Shown here: in pieces, positions 21,741-33,074 of the stretch | Numbering within the stretch: position 1 is the first letter of the stretch | Layout: every line of letters begins with the position of its first letter | Assembly: GCA_021399445.1 (NCBI GenBank) | Contig: JAJTUQ010000003.1 | Span: 1,612,001-1,676,000 of the forward strand | Reading direction: 5' to 3' | Length of the DNA: 64,000 bases | Source of the DNA: Xylogone sp. PMI_703 | Taxonomy: Eukaryota; Ascomycota; Leotiomycetes | The notes under the pieces: generated by a model | Database searches by the model: none | What the model saw: the letters and a program-made list of their open reading frames with translations, nothing else | Told to the model about the DNA's origin: nothing | Made by a program: the position numbers and the translations under genes

Positions 21741-22954
21741 ATGGCAGGCGTTGCTGAAAACAGAGCCGTCTGGTTAGACGGTCGAGGGCGGGAGCCTCGA
21801 GTTGGGCCAGGGCCAGTTCCCGAACCAGGAGAGGGCCAACTTCTTATTAAGGTACGTCAGATATTTACACCGCGCCTGGGAGTTAGCTAATATAATTTTT
21901 GTGTGAAATTTAGACTAAGGCTGTGGCTGTGCAACCTGGAGAATGGAAAATTCAGGCTGGAATCATTCCTATTCCGCTCACATATCCAATCATTATTGGA
22001 CGTACGTATTGGCTCACATTCAATGGTATTGAATTAAAACTAAATACGGCAATATCCAGTTTCTCTATCAGGCGTAGTGGAAAAAGTCGGGTCAGGTGTA
22101 ACTCGATTCAAGCCAGGAGACCGCGTCGCTGCGAATAGCACTGGGGTTCTGCGAAATGATCATCGATTTGGTGCATATCAGAGATATGCTTTGATTCCTC
22201 AAGACTTAACATCTAAGGTAAGATAGTAAGCCGTCACCGGGTTTTGAAGTAAAACATTACTCATCATGTTTCGATTTAGATCAGCGATGTGACCTTCGAG
22301 GAAGCTGCAGCATTAAGCACCGGTTACGCTCCAGCGAGTGCACTTTTTCTGCATCTAGGACTGGAACGACCTTCTCGTGGAGCAGCCTCACGTAAAGAAG
22401 AGAGAGTGCTGATATGGGGCGTGTCCTCATCGTTCGGCAGTGTCGCAGCACAATTTGCAAATCAGGCCGGTTATACTGTTGTAGGAACCGCATCGAAAAA
22501 ATATGAAGAGCTGGCGAAATCGCATGGCGTAGCAAAATTCGTTGATCGCACGTCGTCAACTTTAGTGGATGAACTTGTTGCTCTCGGCCCATTCAAAGCC
22601 GTTCTGTTGGCATCTGATTCTGCTGGAGATCAGGTCAAGATTGGCCAAGTTCTAGCTGCACATGGTGGTGGTCACTTTTTATCTACAATGGGTGTTCGAA
22701 GCGGAGTCCAACTGCCAAAAGGAGTAACTGGATCATTTCAGCAGTTTCTTGATGACTATCTGGATCCTAGGAATCAGAAATTCAAGGAGTGGTTTTGGTG
22801 GGATTATCTGGAGGATGCATTCAGCAGAAAGACGCTCCAGGCCGTGCCGCTAGAGGTACACGGTGGACTCTCAAAGGTGAAGGAAGCCTGGCAACTGCTA
22901 CGCGAGGAAAAGGTCGGCGGTAAAAGACTGATAATTAATCCTGAATTAGAATAG
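21741..22954 (+). CDS. Medium-chain reductase, enoyl reductase / ToxD-like
   Basis: An NADPH-dependent oxidoreductase of the quinone/enoyl-reductase branch of the medium-chain (zinc-alcohol-dehydrogenase-like) family. Exons 21741-21851, 21914-22001, 22060-22217 and 22280-22954 give 343 aa. The N-terminal GroES-like part has KTKAVAVQPGEWKI and VEKVGSGVTRFKPGDRVAA. The nucleotide-binding fold has VLIWGVSSSFGSVAAQFA and VVGTASKKYEELAKSHGVAK. The C-terminal helix contains VHGGLSKVKEAWQLLREEKV. No structural zinc cysteines are seen, as expected for this branch. The acceptor of intron 2 could also be 22072, which shortens a loop by four residues. Relatives are stand-alone trans-enoyl reductases and detoxifying quinone reductases. 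Confidence 0.88.
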
Positions 22955-23631
22955 CTTGGAGTAAGTAACTCTAGATTAGTTAGTATTGGTCTAAACCAAA
23001 AAATTTATGTCATTCTTAACAAGATGCCGAACCTGTTGCGATCAGCTCATATTAACCGTGCGATGAATACATGTCGTCATAGACTGGCTCCGATTTGATA
23101 AATACAGCAAAATGGTGAAAATGCAGCCGATATCTTGTGAGGAGCTTCAGTTTCATCGAGAGTGTTATCGTCGAATGTCCAGATCATTGACCAGCAGTGC
23201 TCCTAAACAACTAGATAGAATAAGATTTTAGTAAATCCAAATCCGTTCTGCACGGATTTGTCATGCGATATAACTATTCGTCACATGTGTAAGGGGGAAG
23301 TGGTACGCAATTTATACTAGAAAAAGCAAAACTCTCAGATTTCTGAAGTCATGAGCTTCAAAAGCAATACCAAAGTATCAAAAGAATGCTCCGAAAACAC
23401 CCAAGTCCTGCTACACCTACTAGAATTGCGTTGAGTCAAGTAAATGCCTCCATGAAAATTTTTATAAACACATTTGATTCACTGCAAGTCTGCCGCCCGG
23501 AATGACTTAGTTGTGTAAAATTAAATTGTTATTTCTTTTTAGCTACTAAAAGGCTTTAGATCTACTATTGACCCGGTGACAGAACTGTTTGATGTTTCTT
23601 CCCTTGGCGTAGCTAGCAGTCTAGTAACGCA
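22955..23631. other. Intergenic region between convergent genes
   Basis: About 0.68 kb, AT-rich, no gene or repeat recognised. It contains the 3' flanks of the reductase and ankyrin genes. Confidence 0.55.
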
Positions 23632-24222
23632 TTATAGGATTGCTGCTGCTGCTGGGAAGCCAGATCTATTTGCTTCGTCTCTTGGAGTCTTTCCATCACT
23701 GTTTTTGAGGGTTTTGATTGCACCAAAAGCAAGTAACGTATTAATGGCTTCTATTGCTCCTCGCTGGGCAGCAAAATGAAGCGCTGTATTTCCGCGATCA
23801 GTTTTCTTGTTAACACTTGATGCCCCTCCGTTTAAAAGTATAATGTCCATGATTATAACGTCATTATTGGAGGCCGCAAAGTGAAGTGCAATTGTTCCAA
23901 CGGTCGTCGGCGAATCAACAGAAGCTCCTCGACTTTGTAGGTAAGCCGCAACATCAGCATGGTCATTCTGTACTGCGAGTAAGAATGCAGTTTCTCCATC
24001 ATCCGATTTAGCATCAACTATAGCGCCGTCCTCAACCAGTAACTTAACAATTTCTGGTACTCCGCGTTTTGACGCTTGCATAAGGTGAGTATACCCATAT
24101 TTATTTGTATGACGAGGGTTGTGATCTTCGATATAATGTGCAACATCGGCAACTGGACCAGTTCGAACAGCTTCTCCGAAAGAATGCATACTAAGTACTT
24201 GATTAGTTTTAACTATTCTCAT
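23632..24222 (-). CDS. Small ankyrin-repeat protein
   Basis: A 196-aa intronless protein made almost wholly of ankyrin repeats, which mediate protein binding. At least four units are visible: YGYTHLMQASKRGVPEIVKL (with LLVEDGAIVDAK), GETAFLLAVQNDHADVAAYL, GTIALHFAASNNDVIIMDII and GNTALHFAAQRGAIEAINTL. The chain ends with a degenerate fifth unit (DGKTPRDEANRSGFPAAAAIL). There is no signal peptide or membrane segment. It may be a free-standing adaptor or the repeat-only relic of a larger ankyrin/NACHT/HET protein, since a broken HET gene lies 1.2 kb away. Function unknown. Confidence 0.85.
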   Translation of the reverse strand: MRIVKTNQVLSMHSFGEAVRTGPVADVAHYIEDHNPRHTNKYGYTHLMQASKRGVPEIVKLLVEDGAIVDAKSDDGETAFLLAVQNDHADVAAYLQSRGASVDSPTTVGTIALHFAASNNDVIIMDIILLNGGASSVNKKTDRGNTALHFAAQRGAIEAINTLLAFGAIKTLKNSDGKTPRDEANRSGFPAAAAIL

Positions 24223-25451
24223 GATATTCTCATAACCCAGAGACCTTGAACTAGCATTGCAAGGTTAGAGCCACATGAAGCTCTGCAGACCTGGTGGTTT
24301 ATGGAAGACTGCCGTTTACTCCTATCATAACCGGGAGACTTATAAACAGGAAAGATAGAGTTAGCGTTGGCTTCCTTAACAATTTGTAAGTATTATCTGG
24401 AGTTTATTAGTTCAATGCATCAAGCCTTGTAACATATGCTACCAGACATAGGGCGTATATATTAATATCATCCCCGGGCTATATCAGTTCTCGTGAAGAG
24501 TAGAATTGCTGAGTCTGCGGCGGCTTCGACGAAGTGTGATAATACAGCTGAGGTAGCTTGAGTTCGCAGCAGGATGACCTGCATGAGCTGAATAAAAAAA
24601 TCCCTCATGTATTAAAAATCAGCGTATACTTGAATACTTGCGCGATTTAAAAACGGTACCCACAAATCAATTTCTAGGACCTTACAAATGACATGCTTTG
24701 CTTTGGCCACGGCTGAAAAAGATACAGGAAAAGTACATGATTAAGTGTGGTGATCATAGGTGTATCATTCCCCATCAGTTACGACCCTGACGCGGCTCTA
24801 GATCCAAGTATAGCAAAGCACCAGACATGTAATAAAACACCAAAGCCAACGTGACCTTCTTTCCGCCCAATAGGGACGATGGTACTGAGCTGAACTACCT
24901 GGCACCTCCATATCACATTCTGACCAGTTCTATGGTCCTTTGAAAAACATAATTAATTGAAAACTGACTTGGACTTTCTTTCCCTGGTAGTTTAGACTGC
25001 CAGTTAGAATGTACTGTTGCCACAACTCGTTATCAATACCTCAGCATCACTTCCACCTCTACCTTTTGGTTAACTCATGCAACATAGATGTGGATATAAA
25101 AATGTCTAAGTTATTAGATTAAGGGCTACGAGCCGCGGAATCACAACTGATAACAGCGTCAGATATATTATCTGGAGATTACTCACAGGAAGACGTGGAC
25201 AATTGGATTGCCGGACAAAGTAGAACGGATCTGATATCACTGCAATAAGACTTGGTATGTGTCTACAAAGTTACCTCATATTCACTAATGGCTATCTAGC
25301 TATCCTAGGTATGGAAATCTATCTTTCTTCCGCATAATATCTTCCGAACCTGTAACTAGCAGACAATAATGGGAGGGATGGGAAAGGCGTATACTCGAAT
25401 CAAAGTGAATACTGACTTACTGCATACTGATCATCTCTGTGAAAGTGTCAA
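24223..25451. other. Intergenic region, possibly with lost 5' exons of the HET gene
   Basis: About 1.2 kb, stop-dense, no ORF with support. HET proteins normally start 50-100 residues before the first conserved part seen at 25452, so an upstream exon may once have been here; I cannot find it. Confidence 0.45.
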
Positions 25452-27318
25452 GTGATAGCTTTATCCCCGAGGGCTAGCGAACAGGTTATTGAGGAGGTAT
25501 ATCTTGGCACTGAAGAGGAAGTGTGGGGGAGGCTATATTGTCCTCTCTGCCGCCTCGTTGTGGTCACATATAGCGGGATGGTAATACCTGCTGGGAAACC
25601 GGAGAAGATTGTTCTTAAATGGCACCCGAAAAGCGGATTCTATTTTACTCCGGCTACTGCTCGAATCGTCTTTGCTGACGATGGATCCGAGATTCCTTTG
25701 TCGCCTCAGATATCTGGAAGAGCACTCGGAGAGACGCTGGATACAAAGTTGGCTAGCCTATGGCTGAAGATCTGTGAAGAACACCACTGCCCAGAATGCT
25801 CGCCCGTGCAGGGTGTCATTGCAACACCGACTGTTCCAGAGGGATTGAATTCTCTTCATGTCATAGATGTTCAAAATCACTGCGTTGTTACGGCTGTGCC
25901 TGGGTGCAGATACTTAGCACTGAGTTATGTCTGGGGACCTGTGCAAAACGTACTTCTGCTGAAGGAGAATAAGTCACAGCTGATGACTCCGGGGGGGCCT
26001 CAGGAGACAGATGGACCTGCCCAAGACAATTGTAGATGCCATAAATTTAGTGTCCTCTATGGGTGAGAGGTACCTCTGGGATGATGCTCTATGTCTGGTC
26101 CAAAACGGTGACGAAGATAAAAGAGACGGGATCATGAATGTTAACGCTCTTCATTCTGACCTAGATATGTCATGGTATATGACACGTGGGTGGACGTGAG
26201 TGTCTCGGCTTCCGGCGAAAACTTCTACGTGGAAATGTGCTAATGTAATCCACTTAGATTTCAAGGATTTGTTTTGTCTCCAAGGCTGCTCATTTTTCTT
26301 CCCTCTTGCGTCTACTTTTTGTGTCATAAATCTTTATGTAGTGAAGACACGATTTACGCGAAATTTCCCGATGAGTATAATGAAGTATCTGCGATCGGCT
26401 TAGAACAGCTGCGCCCGAGTATACGTGATGGAGACCCTTACCGGACATTCATATTCTTGCTAACGGAATATTTCAAATACAAACTCACCAAGGATAGCGA
26501 CATACTGTTTGCCATGGAAGGCATCATAAATGAAACATGTCGTCCGCTGAAATCCGGCCATTTACAGGGGCTCATGACGGTCTGTTTTGATTTGAGTATT
26601 TTACATTTATATGCTTATCAGTACAAGTGAACGGCGCTACGAATTCGCTAGCTGGTCGTGGGTTAGGTGGACAGATGCCCGATTTGGCTTTGTCCCATCC
26701 CAGAGTGATGGTCAAGATAATGCTGAGTGGCTTGAAAAAGAAACCTATATTATCTGGTATAGAAGGAGTCTTGAGACAGGCTTACTTGAGCCGGTATGGG
26801 ATTTCGATTCGCAGCGTCGTCACGGGGAGTTATCCCAGACAGATATGGGCTACCACAGAAGACAGCCGTCTGTCCTCCTTCCGGGACTGAACTGCCCAAC
26901 TACCCAGCCTACTCACCAGTTAAACTGGAGGGAAATACCGCGAGGCTATCCTATCCTCTAGTTCTGGGCGGTTACAGCTACCGTTACCCTTCGCATCCAT
27001 AACCTAGATTTGAGAAATGCTTCCGTGTTCTATGACAGTCACAGCCATACATGCGGCTCTCTGGCAATTGACGATGTACCCTTTTTTGAGCAGATATCCA
27101 GTTCCCGCAAGTATGAAGTGATCATTCTTTCCAGATCCCGATATTCTTCGACATTTACCACACCGGTGCATGCTGCTCCCGCAAATCAGCCAATCTATTG
27201 GATAATGCTGATAGACTGGGACGGAGTTTTTGCAGAGCGGAAAGGTCTGGGTTTTATTTACCAGGATTGCATCTGTCCCTCACCAGAAGTGTTGTGGAAG
27301 GAAATTATACTGGCATAG
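25452..27318 (+). pseudogene. HET-domain (heterokaryon incompatibility) gene, decayed
   Basis: HET domains act in fungal self/non-self recognition that ends in cell death. Remnants in order: YCPLCRLVV, WLKICEEHHCPEC, VPGCRYLALSYVWGPV (the HET core start), then LPKTIVDAINLVSSMGERY and WDDALCLVQNGDEDK in another frame, then MTRGWT joined by a plausible intron to FQGFVLSPRLLIF, a C-terminal EFASWSWVRW, and a last part ending in IYWIMLIDWDG and LWKEIILA. The frame changes at a run of seven G (25991-25997). The usual middle part of the HET domain between the NGDEDK block and the MTRGWT block is shortened by roughly 60 residues. At least two more frame changes occur after 26580. It is not expected to give a working protein. 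Confidence 0.82.
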
Positions 27319-27892
27319 AAATTGTTAGAATATCCTCAGGTTATGCTGGGTAGAGATAATACAGCAGGTATAAAAGCTCTCTGTAGGGCCGTAGGGCTCA
27401 GTTAGAAGTCAATTAGCCAATCAAAAAGCAGGGCTCTGGGTGACAGATAGGAAGAAGATTGTTCTATACTAGTCATTACCTGCTCTGGCGATCACGGAGT
27501 AAAAAGAGAACAAGTCCAGTTACCGCGTCAGTATGGTGTACCAAGTTCTGGAAGGCAAAGTACCTAACAGGCGACAAGGTACCGAAAAAGCTCGCCGAGC
27601 TCTTTCCCCAGGACCCCAGCCAACCCAGCATCAAAGTCGAGGTCCGTCACCGACTCCACTCACCCAAATAGCACCTGCACATTGGGTTGCGGTTGAAGAT
27701 AACCAAACCTGCGCAGATGGCACCTCTATTGGCTCGGCTAGACGAAACTGCCAAACAACCCCTTTTCTGCTGCCCCGTGTATTTTGTGAGCTTACCGCGT
27801 CGACACGCGTTGGTTTCGCGATAGTCATGACGCACTACACATAAGACATATCAAGACGCCGAAATCTAGCATTGTGAGATACTCTAAGTATA
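27319..27892. other. Intergenic region
   Basis: About 0.57 kb with overlapping short ORFs (up to 103 codons) that show no domain. It holds the promoter of the following oxygenase gene. Confidence 0.5.
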
Positions 27893-30800
27893 ATGAGGGA
27901 CCATGGCGACTTTGAATCGGAGCCCTCGGGATCGGAGGAATCCGAGATGCAATCTATATCAGAAGACGAAGAGTCCGACTCATCGTTGGAGGTGGTGGAT
28001 TGGATGGAGGAGCTACAATGGTGCCTAGATGATATCAACTCATCTGGGGAATTTGCTGCATTTCGTCAGTATACTGTCTTTCCCAATCCCGGCCTACAAA
28101 TTGACGGAAACATAACCATCCCTTTGCCTCTTTTACCTCGTGATGCCGAAGCAATTAAGAGTGTATGTAGAGAGGCGCCATTTGGTAAAGGCGACCAGAC
28201 ACTGGTGGACACATCGGTGCGCAAAACATGGGAATTGGACCATACGCAATTTCAGTTGGTAAATCCGGTGTGGAAGCCTTTCCTCGATACTGTCGTTAAA
28301 CATACCTCCAGTTCTCTTGGCATGTTGGAGGTTAGTATCCAGCCACATAAACTTCTTCTGTACGAACAAGGTTCATTCTTCAAACGCCACAAAGACTCCG
28401 AGAAGACACCTGGAATGGTAGGCACGCTCGTGATATGCCTGCCGTCTCAACATCAAGGTGGAGATGTCCATCTCTCTTTCGGGTCTAAAAGCCAGGTGTT
28501 CAGCACAGCTCCAACGTCTACTTTCGATCTGACAGCGCTTGGCTGGTTCTCTGATGTGACGCATGAAATCAAGGAGTTAGTATCGGGCTATCGTCTTGTT
28601 CTCACGTATAATCTAATACAAACGGGATCTATTAAACAGTCTGCCAACTTCTTTAAGGATCAGTCTCAAAAGCTTCGCCAACTTCTTGTTAAGTGGCAAA
28701 CGAAGGCCCCAGACATCGATCGGCTTTTGTATCCATTGGAGCATCAATATTCAGAGACAAGTTTATCCTTGAGAAACCTCAAAGGACGTGACGCTGCCGT
28801 TTGCCAGTGTCTGCTTGAAGTCTGTTCTGCTTCTGGATTCTACTTGTTCTTCGCAAACATGACGCACCGCGAATGTGAGAAATGGGATAGCTACTACGAT
28901 GACGACGATGAAGATGAAGGGACTTCGTTAGATACTATATTTACAAGCGATGGAACGCCAATATCATCAAATCATTACGTTGATGTCGAGGATATTCTGG
29001 GAGGCAACATTTTTGAGGGCCGGAGTCCAGATAGCGAGGATGAGGGAGACTTTACGGGAAATGAAAGTACACCGGCAGCTTACCGTTATCATAACACAGT
29101 GAGTCACCTCTTAGATTATGTTGACCTCATCGAATCCGCTTTCTTATCATTGTAATGGTACAGCAGATCTAACTAGAATGATGTAGGTTGCCATGATTGT
29201 GCCCAAGCGATGCTTAGACCAATATCTCCAGCATAGCGCGGGGAGATATGTAGATAACATACTGTCTTTTCTCAGTAAGGATCTTGAGCAATGCCAGGAC
29301 TCAGCCACAAAGACAAGCGCTTTGTCTTTCATGAGAAAAGCTCTGCAACGCAATAAGAATACACCTGGTATAACTTCGAGTGTCATCGCGCAATGGGCTA
29401 TCAAAATGAATGATGATCCTCTCTATCAAGAGGCTGTTAAGGCCTCCATAATTGGCACGAGTATGAATCATGAAACACTTAAGGTGGTTTCCCATCATCT
29501 GGACTCGTGTTTCTCTGATAAGCCTGACGCCGTTGTATGGGATAAGTGGTACGAATGCTCCTGTTACAAGCACTCTTTATCTTAGGACTAGCTATCCTGC
29601 TTGAAATACTATATACTAATCTGCTTTCAGGATCGGTGAGATGATGAACGGGGTCATAACTTTAGACGGCGCATCTTCTGTCTTAAATAGCCTTGAACCC
29701 CTTTTGCAGTCTCAGCCTCTTAGAAGCTCATTTCGTCACTGGGCCTTGGAAAAGATTTACAGTAGGCTGCAAAACAAGGCACAGCTCTTTCCAGCCGATT
29801 TTGGCTTCATTATAGATGCTATAAAGTCTCGCCGTAATGATTCAGAATGGATCATGACAAAGTATGTTTCACCTATTGCTATTCCAATTTCGATTTCTGT
29901 GCAATAATTGTCACTACCTACCACTGCTGGTGGATCTGAACTGGAGGATGCTTTCATGTAAAATGAGGATATCATTAAGCAGTGGCGCTTGTTGGCTGAC
30001 CCATCAGAAGACTGAAGGCCATTTCATAGCATTCTAAGCTAATATTTAATGCAACAGTTTACTCCCGGCCCTTACATCAAGTGGGACACGCGAACTTTTG
30101 TATCAAATACTAAGTGCTATTTTCATAATGCGAACAAGGCCGGATTTCGCAGCTGTTGAAAAGAAGCTGTTTCAATCCATTCTTGAGAGCTGTTACCAGA
30201 AACTCAGCATTGGACAGGGCGACTTTCCGGCGCAGCCTCAATTTAGATCAGATCAGATGGTTACGTACCATCGCCCTTCGGAGGAATTGCATAAAAGCAG
30301 TCCATTAGCACAATTTACCACTCTGGTTGATCAAAGCCTAAGCCTTAGGTTTCCTGAGCAAGCTGTGCAGCTTATTGAAGAGACTACCAAATCCTTTTCC
30401 AACAAGCCAACAAATTGGCAGGGATGTAATATTTCCCTGACTTCTACTGTGGAATTTATGAATTCCGTCTCTACCGTATTAGAAAACCAAGAGGTGCCGG
30501 TCTCGGATACCCTCAAAAGCTTCTTTGAGACTCTGGCTCTTCATGGAATTAGGAAGAATCTACCAACACCTCCGCAGAAACTTCCAGGCTGGTCACATAA
30601 GCCGCACAAGTGTCACAATGGCATTAGCTGCAAAGACTGTGAAAGTCTAAATGAGTTTCTGGTCTCTACGACTGAGAAAGTCTGGCGATTTCCTGCTGCA
30701 GAACGTCGCCGGTCCCATATCGAGCACAGTCTTGATCGCAAATTATTCAAACTCGAGACCGATAGAAGGGGACGAACGCCTTACACTCTGGTGGTGACCA

Positions 30801-31051
30801 AGCTCGGCCGAGAGTATGCAACTGATTTTGCAAGATTCCAGGGGACGCTACAAAACTTGGACAAGATACTTGCTCCACTACGGCGACTGTTTATGAGACA
30901 AGTCCTAGGTGATAGTAACTATCGAGAGATGGTCATGCTGGAATCTCTCCGGTTAGACCATGAACAGTCCACTGTCACTGGAGTGAAGAGACCAAGGTCA
31001 TCGGCTGATGAGACGGATGATGTAGTATATATGGGAAAGAGGGTGAAATGA
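27893..31051 (+). CDS. Large 2OG-Fe(II) oxygenase-domain protein
   Basis: A protein of about 930 aa; exons 27893-29098, 29187-29548, 29631-29861 and 30058-31051. An acidic Ser/Glu/Asp-rich tail (residues 1-45) precedes a prolyl-4-hydroxylase-like jelly-roll. The iron ligands read RHKDSEK (His166, Asp168) and VTHEI (His224), with Arg234 in SGYRLVLTYNL as the 2-oxoglutarate anchor, so the domain looks active. An acidic stretch (YDDDDEDEG) lies near residue 340. The remaining 500 residues are helical and of no family I know; near the C-terminus HKCHNGISCKDCESL is a Cys/His cluster and VKRPRSSADETD a possible nuclear signal. The third intron is long (196 nt) and could hide a small exon. The substrate, probably a protein, is unknown. 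Confidence 0.85.
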
Positions 31052-31923
31052 ACGGGAGTGCGTGTAACTTCCTTTCTCATTTTTGCTATGTTTAATCTTG
31101 ATTTTTGGAGTCGGTGATTGAAAAGCAATGTAGGTCGTTAACAGTTAAAAATAAAATCCTAGCTGGACTAGGAAAGAGAACGATACAGATAGTGGCATTA
31201 CTTCTAAATTCCCCTCATCTGCCAGTCTTCTTCTATATTAGTTTATGTTCAGAGAGGAGGGCCGTACTATGGTATGCCCTTTGTATTACTAAAGACGATC
31301 GGTTTGTCAATGTTAATATAATCCTGGAGGGACGTCTCTAGTGGATCTTTCCTTGAATAGTAGTTGATGTTAGAGCGATTTTTGATTGTAGTTTAATAAT
31401 ATTTTTGATGCTGCAAGATCTTGAGGTTGTGTATTTTAGGACATCAAATAGTAGAGTCCACGTGTTATTCGGTTCTAAGCCTAGCTATTCATTGGCACTG
31501 TCGGCCACAATCAGCTCTATCCAGGGAGCTGCGCAGTCAGTATCTTTCACGTGATCATCACGTGGATAAGTCTGGCTTCTTGTTGCAATCACCACTTAGC
31601 AAAATTAATTGTCGAATCTGGAAATTTCCATTCTATTTCTCTTTATGTAAGGCTGATTACTATGTAATATTGATACTATGCTGAAACGAGTGGAGTTTTG
31701 GAAGTTAATCGAAAGCGTCTCCATGGGCGTCTTTATTGGCGATGGAGATAATCAGCCTCAGCCGAGATCTTTCGAATTTCAGGCCTACTGTTAGTGTATG
31801 CCTGCACCAACACCGCAGACGCCAACTTACTAAAGCCATCTTCCATACCAGGCTCCATTTCTTGCTCTGATGTCTAAACATTTGTTGGTAAAGCGGTAGT
31901 CTTGCTATGCACATCTCATAACT
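31052..31923. other. Intergenic region
   Basis: About 0.87 kb, AT-rich, with short ORFs only. It contains the 3' flank of the oxygenase gene and the promoter of the BTB gene. TCACGTGATCATCACGTG at about 31548-31565 has two CACGTG E-box cores close together, a possible bHLH-factor site. Confidence 0.5.
31548..31565. promoter_or_regulatory. Paired E-box (two CACGTG cores)
   Basis: TCACGTGATCATCACGTG contains two palindromic CACGTG sites 12 bp apart, about 360 bp before the BTB gene start. TCACGTGA is a known core for fungal bHLH regulators; use here is inference. Confidence 0.4.
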
Positions 31924-33074
31924 ATGAGTCCTACTTCGCGCACGTCTTCGGTGGGCGCTGATTACCGCGACGAAGAGCATGGAATTATCAAGGATCTACG
32001 AACCACAGCTCTCTATTCCTCTATAGAAAAACTTCTCTTTAATGAGAAATTTTCGGACATGATAATTCGATGCGGTGGCCGAGATTTCAAGGCACATCGA
32101 GCTGTCGTTTGCACTCAGTCGTCCTTTTTTGATAAGGCTCTCACCGGCGGGTTTCAGGTAAGAAGTCGCTGCATTATACATCAAATGATCTAGGTGTAAT
32201 ATGCATGCCAGCGTGATACTAATTCCTTTTATTGTAGGAAGGATCTTCCGACGTTGTGGAACTCAGAGAAGATGATCCCGATGTTGTAGAGCGCTTTTTG
32301 CAGTTTTTGTATACTGGGAACTATGAAGATGGGGAGTACCCTACTTTGGGAAAACCATCTGTTGTCACGATGATGACCCCGGAAGAAGTATCAGAGGACT
32401 TGGGCGTTATACCTGGACTTTCAGACCTGGGTAGTATTGATAATAAGGCGATACAAATACCAGAATCAACTGAAGAGTTGGCAAACTTTGGTGTACCAGA
32501 TTCGGGTCAGAATGAGGCCGTGGATGAAAATCAACCCCCGGTAACCGGTGATGCAACTCGTGACCAAAGTGACATAGGCGATTCAGACTATGAACAGCCG
32601 CCTTCAGAAGGGTCTAATGCAGAACCGCCAGAAGAGTATAATGAGTTCTTTGGATACAGTGATAGAAGCGATACTGACGAATCCGAGCCTGTCCCTAACG
32701 GTCCAGTATGGGAGGACCCAGTAGTCATAGCGAATCATGCAAAAAATGGTCCCAGAAACATGTTCTTATCACTACGTCTTTATATTATGGCAGATAAGTA
32801 CGACGTGCCGACACTCAAGCTACTGGCTCGGGATCGATTCTATAGGACAGCTGAAATAACCTGGAGGGACTATGATGACTTCCCTGATGTAGTGGATGAG
32901 CTGTATACCTGTACACCAGATGCGGATCTTGCTATGCGCGAGATCGTTTGCCGGCTTGTTGGTAGCAGCGTTGCTGAGGAGGATGATCAAAGGGCGAGGT
33001 TCGACGCGGTCATGAGGAAGCATGGTGACTTTGCTGTCGGTGTCATGGCTTATATGATACACAACTTTCGCTAA
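31924..33074 (+). CDS. BTB/POZ-domain protein with acidic insert
   Basis: BTB domains form dimers and link substrates to cullin-3 ubiquitin ligases or act in transcription complexes. Exons 31924-32157 and 32238-33074 give 356 aa. The N-terminal half is classical: LLFNEKFSDMIIRCGGRDFK, AHRAVVCTQSSFFDKAL, then after the intron VVELREDDPDVVERFLQFLY and TGNYEDG. Before the expected helix (LRLYIMADKYDVPTLKLLARD) about 140 residues of acidic, Pro/Ser/Glu-rich sequence are inserted. The C-terminal part continues to AYMIHNFR. The start has CATAACTATGAG context. No Kelch, MATH or zinc-finger partner domain is present, as in many fungal BTB-only proteins. Confidence 0.88.
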
